Part shown: positions 6,019 to 8,608 of the stretch, in pieces
Layout: each line of letters begins with the position of its first letter
How positions within the stretch are numbered: position 1 is the stretch's first letter
Assembly: GCA_025997935.1 (NCBI GenBank)
Contig: BNVG01000085.1
Span: forward strand, 1 to 8,608
DNA: 8,608 bases
Reading direction: 5' to 3'
Source: Synergistales bacterium
GTDB lineage: Bacteria > Synergistota > Synergistia > Synergistales > Aminobacteriaceae
Position numbers and translations under genes: made by a program
The notes under the pieces: model-generated
Told to the model about the DNA's origin: nothing
What the model saw: only the letters and a program-made list of their open reading frames with translations
The model's database searches: none

Positions 6019-7635
6019 ATGTCGGTCGTCACAATAAACGATCTTTTCTATTATCTGCCGGACGGACGGCTGCTTCTCGATAACCTGAGCGGGAGTTTTG
6101 GCACACGAAGCGGCAAAGACAAGGGCAAGCGCACCGCCTTAGTCGGGCGAAACGGCGTGGGCAAGTCGGTTTTGGCTAAGATAATGGCGGGGGCATTACC
6201 CATCATCCACCCATGCTCCGGGAGCGTCACAAGAAGCGGCCCCGTGTTTTATCTCGAGCAGACCACGACGCCGGAGCGTTTCAGCGACGTAGCGGACTTG
6301 GCCGGCGTCAGAGAAATTCTCCACGCTACGCGGCGCGCCGAACGTGGCTTGGGCTCGGACAGCGATATGTTCTTGGCTGAAGGGCATTGGGACATAGAGG
6401 AGCGGCTTATAAGAGAACTGAGTATCGCGAAGCTCGAATATTTGACGCCCGATACGAACGCGCTCGCTCTGAGCGGCGGGGAATATACGCGCGTGGCCTT
6501 GGCGGGGGCGTTTTTGAGCGGAGCGGATTTTTTGATTCTTGACGAGCCTACAAACCATCTCGACTCGCCAAGCAAAAAAGCCCTTATGGAGTATCTCAGA
6601 ACATGGAAAAGCGATGTGCTACTTATAACCCACGACCGCGCGCTCTTGGATGAGGTGGATAAAATCACGGAGCTGACGCCTCATGAACTCAAGAGCTACG
6701 GAGGGAGCTACTCGCTCTACCGCGAGCGAAGAGACATGGAGCAGGCGGCCGTCTTGGGTAAACTCGAACAGGCCAAGACCGAACGCAGAATAGCCAACGC
6801 CGAAACTCAGGCCTCCATAGAACGCCAAAACCACCGCGCGGGCAGCGGGAAAAAGCGGTTCGCCGACTCGGGAATGCCCAAGGCGTTAAAGAAAGCCCTG
6901 AAAAACAGCGCCGAAAAGACGAGCGGCAAACTCGACGCCGCAAGAGATGAAAAACTTGAAAAATTGGCAAAGGCCGAAAAAGAGGCGTTTTTCGACGCGA
7001 ATATCGAGCCGGATGTAGTGTTTATACCGCCCGAATGTTCCGTCCACGCCGCTAAAGTCGTGCTGAGACTTGAGGGAGTCGTCCTGCCTTACGGCGACAA
7101 AACCCCGATAGACCGCACTGTCACAGGCCCCGAGAGAATAGCCATAGAGGGGTTAAACGGGAGCGGCAAGACTACGTTGCTACGTGTTTTGAGGGGAGAA
7201 ATTGCGCCCCTGCGCGGTTCATGCGAGGTCAAGGTGGCCTTCGCCTCTCTTGACCAGTTTGCCACGCTTCCACGCGGAAAATCATCGCCCGAAATTTTAA
7301 GGGAAGTCTGCGATATGACGCCCGGCGAGGCCGGAACGAGGCTCGCTCAGATAGGCATAGCGAGGGAACGGCTGAGTGTGGAGAGCGAATTTTTAAGCGG
7401 AGGGGAGCAGCTGAAAGTAGCCCTGCTCCGCGCGTTGCATAAAACACCTTCCCCACAGCTTTTGATCTTGGACGAGCCCACCAATCATCTTGATATAGAC
7501 TCGGTGGAGTCTGTGGAGAAGATGTTAAAAGCCTATACGGGCGCTTTAGTCGTCGTCTCGCACGACGCGGTTTTCTTGGACGCTTGCGGCGTTACGGGAC
7601 GACTTTGCCTTAGCGCAACAGGCGCAACATCCTGA
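6019..7635 (+). CDS. ABC-F family ATPase (two tandem nucleotide-binding domains, ribosome-type)
   Basis: Two ABC cassettes share one 538-residue chain without membrane helices. Cassette 1: Walker A GRNGVGKS (43-50), signature LSGGE (151-155), Walker B FLILDE with catalytic Glu176, H-loop His205. Cassette 2: Walker A GLNGSGKT (378-385), LSGGE (459-463), LLILDE with Glu486, His515. Between them is a charged, helical linker (about 235-325) with the block GMPKALKKALKNSAEKTSG, conserved in one uncharacterised ABC-F subgroup. Cassette 2 is compact, and the chain ends about 23 residues after the H-loop. ABC-F proteins act on the translating ribosome's E site, as translation factors or as antibiotic-protection proteins; which applies here cannot be read from the sequence. 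The start is supported by the conserved opening (TINDLFYYLPDGR); the AAAAGGA ribosome site is unusually close to the ATG. Gene order suggests expression with the phosphorelay genes. Confidence 0.93.
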   Translation: MSVVTINDLFYYLPDGRLLLDNLSGSFGTRSGKDKGKRTALVGRNGVGKSVLAKIMAGALPIIHPCSGSVTRSGPVFYLEQTTTPERFSDVADLAGVREILHATRRAERGLGSDSDMFLAEGHWDIEERLIRELSIAKLEYLTPDTNALALSGGEYTRVALAGAFLSGADFLILDEPTNHLDSPSKKALMEYLRTWKSDVLLITHDRALLDEVDKITELTPHELKSYGGSYSLYRERRDMEQAAVLGKLEQAKTERRIANAETQASIERQNHRAGSGKKRFADSGMPKALKKALKNSAEKTSGKLDAARDEKLEKLAKAEKEAFFDANIEPDVVFIPPECSVHAAKVVLRLEGVVLPYGDKTPIDRTVTGPERIAIEGLNGSGKTTLLRVLRGEIAPLRGSCEVKVAFASLDQFATLPRGKSSPEILREVCDMTPGEAGTRLAQIGIARERLSVESEFLSGGEQLKVALLRALHKTPSPQLLILDEPTNHLDIDSVESVEKMLKAYTGALVVVSHDAVFLDACGVTGRLCLSATGATS

Positions 7636-7725
7636 ACATCCGCCCTTTTTCCTGATGTTGTGCCAGACGCTAAAAACCACAAGGCTCACCGCGATAATTC
7701 CTATTACAATATTAGCGATATTCAT
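7546..7725 (-). CDS. FeoB-associated Cys-rich membrane protein
   Basis: This small protein (59 residues) has one N-terminal membrane helix (about 4-22, NIVIGIIAVSLVVFSVW). A short basic stretch and a cysteine cluster GGCSGCCACC (Cys30, 33, 34, 36, 37) follow, and it ends in a polar tail. This is the layout of the FeoB-associated small proteins encoded directly after feoB, thought to assist ferrous iron transport or to handle the metal at the inner face. ATG 7725-7723 is chosen over upstream in-frame starts because GAGGGGG (7740-7734) gives a ribosome site at good distance and the membrane helix then starts at once. The gene begins 13 bases after the feoB stop. Its last 29 codons plus stop lie antisense to the 3' end of the ABC-F gene. 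The tail after the cysteines is not conserved-looking and may have arisen by loss of an earlier stop. Confidence 0.82.
   Translation of the reverse strand: MNIANIVIGIIAVSLVVFSVWHNIRKKGGCSGCCACCAKAKSSRNAASVQENRVVRDDD
7621..7664. repeat. 11-base inverted repeat at the convergent gene ends
   Basis: GGCGCAACATC (7621-7631) pairs with GATGTTGTGCC (7654-7664) with one GU pair and a 22-base loop. It spans the ABC-F stop codon and lies inside the Cys-rich peptide gene. No T-run follows on either strand, so it is not a standard intrinsic terminator. It may be a structure at the transcript ends or may be chance. Confidence 0.35.
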
Positions 7726-7738
7726 AACTAAAACCCCC

Positions 7739-8608
7739 TCAAAATCCCAATAATGTCCCAACCTGGAATATAACGAAAGAGACTATCCAGGCAAGGCCAA
7801 TCCAGAACAATATAGTGAACCATGTCCATTTGGCGCTCTTCATTTCCCCGTGAGCGGCGGCCACGGCGGCCATACAGGGCACGGACAGCAGGTTGAACGC
7901 CATGAACGACAGCGCGGCGAGAGGCGAAAAAGTGGCGGACAGCACGGCGGCGAGCGCGGTTCCGGCCACGGCGTCCTCTAAGGCGTCGCCCTCAACGGAG
8001 TATAAAACGCCCATAGTGGATACTACCATCTCTTTAGCGATAAGGCCGGTCAGAATAGCGACAACCGCCTTCCAGCCGTCGTCGCCCGAAGCGAAGCCGA
8101 GCGGGATAAAAATTGGCCGGAGGAACGTTCCCAGAATGCCCAAAAAGCTCTCGGGGCTGCTCGTGTCCACCATCTCCATAGATGTGTTGAAGTTGGATAA
8201 AAACCATATCACGACTGTCGCCCCGGCTATTATCGTGGAAGCGCGAACCAAGAAGCTGCGTAGCTTGTTCCATAGTTCAATGCCCACGTTACGCGCTCTC
8301 GGCATGTGGTAAGACGGCAACTCCATAATGAAGGGCACGGATTCCTTTTTGAAAACAAGTTTTTTGAGCAGTATCCCGGCGAAGACCGCCGTGGCTATGC
8401 CTATCATATATACGCCAAATATCATAACGTCGCCGCGCTGGGGAAAGAGAGAGGCCGCAAACATCGCCCATATCGGAGCCTTCGCGCCGCAGGAGAAACA
8501 GGTCATCAGCATGATGGAAATTCTGCGGTCGCGCTCATCCTCGAGAGTGCGCGTCGCCATCATGGCCGGGACGGAGCAGCCAAAGCCCATCAGCATAGGC
8601 AAAAACGC
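7739..8608 (-). CDS. feoB: Ferrous iron transporter FeoB, C-terminal membrane part (partial at window edge)
   Basis: The 289 visible residues form the end of the FeoB membrane permease, and the frame runs off the window at 8608. Family blocks are clear: MLMGFGCSVPAMMATRTL at about visible residues 5-22 (core region after the first Gate), TCFSCGAKAPIW (36-47), the second Gate region around GLIAKEMVV (188-196), and FNLLSVPC (238-245). The final helices are rich in Trp and Phe and the chain ends GTLLGF. FeoB moves Fe(II) across the inner membrane using an N-terminal G domain, which here lies outside the window. The conserved cysteines in GFGCS, CFSC and VPC agree with the metal path. The stop TGA (7741-7739) overlaps the ribosome site of the following Cys-rich partner gene, so the two are one operon. 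No feoA is visible in the window. Confidence 0.95.
   Translation of the reverse strand, partial: AFLPMLMGFGCSVPAMMATRTLEDERDRRISIMLMTCFSCGAKAPIWAMFAASLFPQRGDVMIFGVYMIGIATAVFAGILLKKLVFKKESVPFIMELPSYHMPRARNVGIELWNKLRSFLVRASTIIAGATVVIWFLSNFNTSMEMVDTSSPESFLGILGTFLRPIFIPLGFASGDDGWKAVVAILTGLIAKEMVVSTMGVLYSVEGDALEDAVAGTALAAVLSATFSPLAALSFMAFNLLSVPCMAAVAAAHGEMKSAKWTWFTILFWIGLAWIVSFVIFQVGTLLGF

Noticed and set aside
6000..6019. Frameshift at the end of the REC gene hiding an output domain
   Set aside because: The ABC-F protein begins 7 bases later with a conserved N-terminus, leaving no room for a further domain.
7893..8312. Plus-strand open frame of 139 codons
   Set aside because: It is antisense to feoB, whose protein motifs are unmistakable; composition is Ala/Ser/Thr-rich as expected of a shadow frame and it has no ribosome site that stands out.
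1..8608. CRISPR array, rRNA, intact insertion sequence or replication origin
   Set aside because: No regularly spaced direct repeats, no rRNA-like segments, no intact transposase with terminal inverted repeats, and no iterons beyond the short repeats described.

Overview
The window looks like chromosomal DNA from an anaerobic bacterium. Pointers are a ferrous-iron FeoB system with its small Cys-rich partner, a Cache-type hybrid histidine kinase, an exported ankyrin-repeat protein, an Rpn-family nuclease remnant, a tRNA with encoded CCA, clear Shine-Dalgarno sites and AT-rich promoters. I lean towards Synergistota or Negativicutes, but this is an impression from protein style and not a demonstrated placement.

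Left part (about 1-2600): an accessory, partly decayed region. It holds the C-terminal remnant of a RepA-like replication ATPase (minus strand, Walker A/B half missing), and an AT-rich control region with nested inverted repeats. An XRE repressor and an ImmA/IrrE metallopeptidase follow (plus strand, the ImmR/ImmA arrangement of integrative elements and prophages). Next come a small exported ankyrin-repeat protein, a strong hairpin terminator, and the C-terminal remnant of an Rpn/PD-(D/E)XK recombination-promoting nuclease (minus strand). This debris stops about 70 bases from the 3' end of a tRNA-Ser(CGA) gene on the minus strand, which has its own promoter and terminator. The picture is an old integrated element beside a tRNA gene.

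Middle part (about 2820-7635): a plus-strand signalling operon. A 19-codon leader ORF with a good ribosome site precedes an 891-residue membrane hybrid kinase (Cache sensor, HisKA, HATPase_c, REC, HPt). Then come a single-domain REC protein and a two-cassette ABC-F ATPase. Gene spacing is 3 and 7 bases, so co-expression is very likely. All parts of a four-step phosphorelay are present, but no DNA-binding or enzymatic output domain is. The leader ORF's 3' end can fold into a hairpin that covers the kinase ribosome site, which suggests translational coupling.

Right part (7546-8608): a minus-strand iron-uptake operon, feoB (C-terminal part only, cut by the window edge) followed by a FeoB-associated Cys-rich membrane peptide. 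The peptide gene ends inside the 3' end of the convergent ABC-F gene, giving a 90-base tail-to-tail coding overlap.

No complete new system can be demonstrated. The most interesting points are the XRE/ImmA pair with its repeated operator-like site, the leader-ORF/hairpin arrangement before the kinase, the kinase-REC-ABC-F operon without an output domain, and the 90-base convergent overlap.
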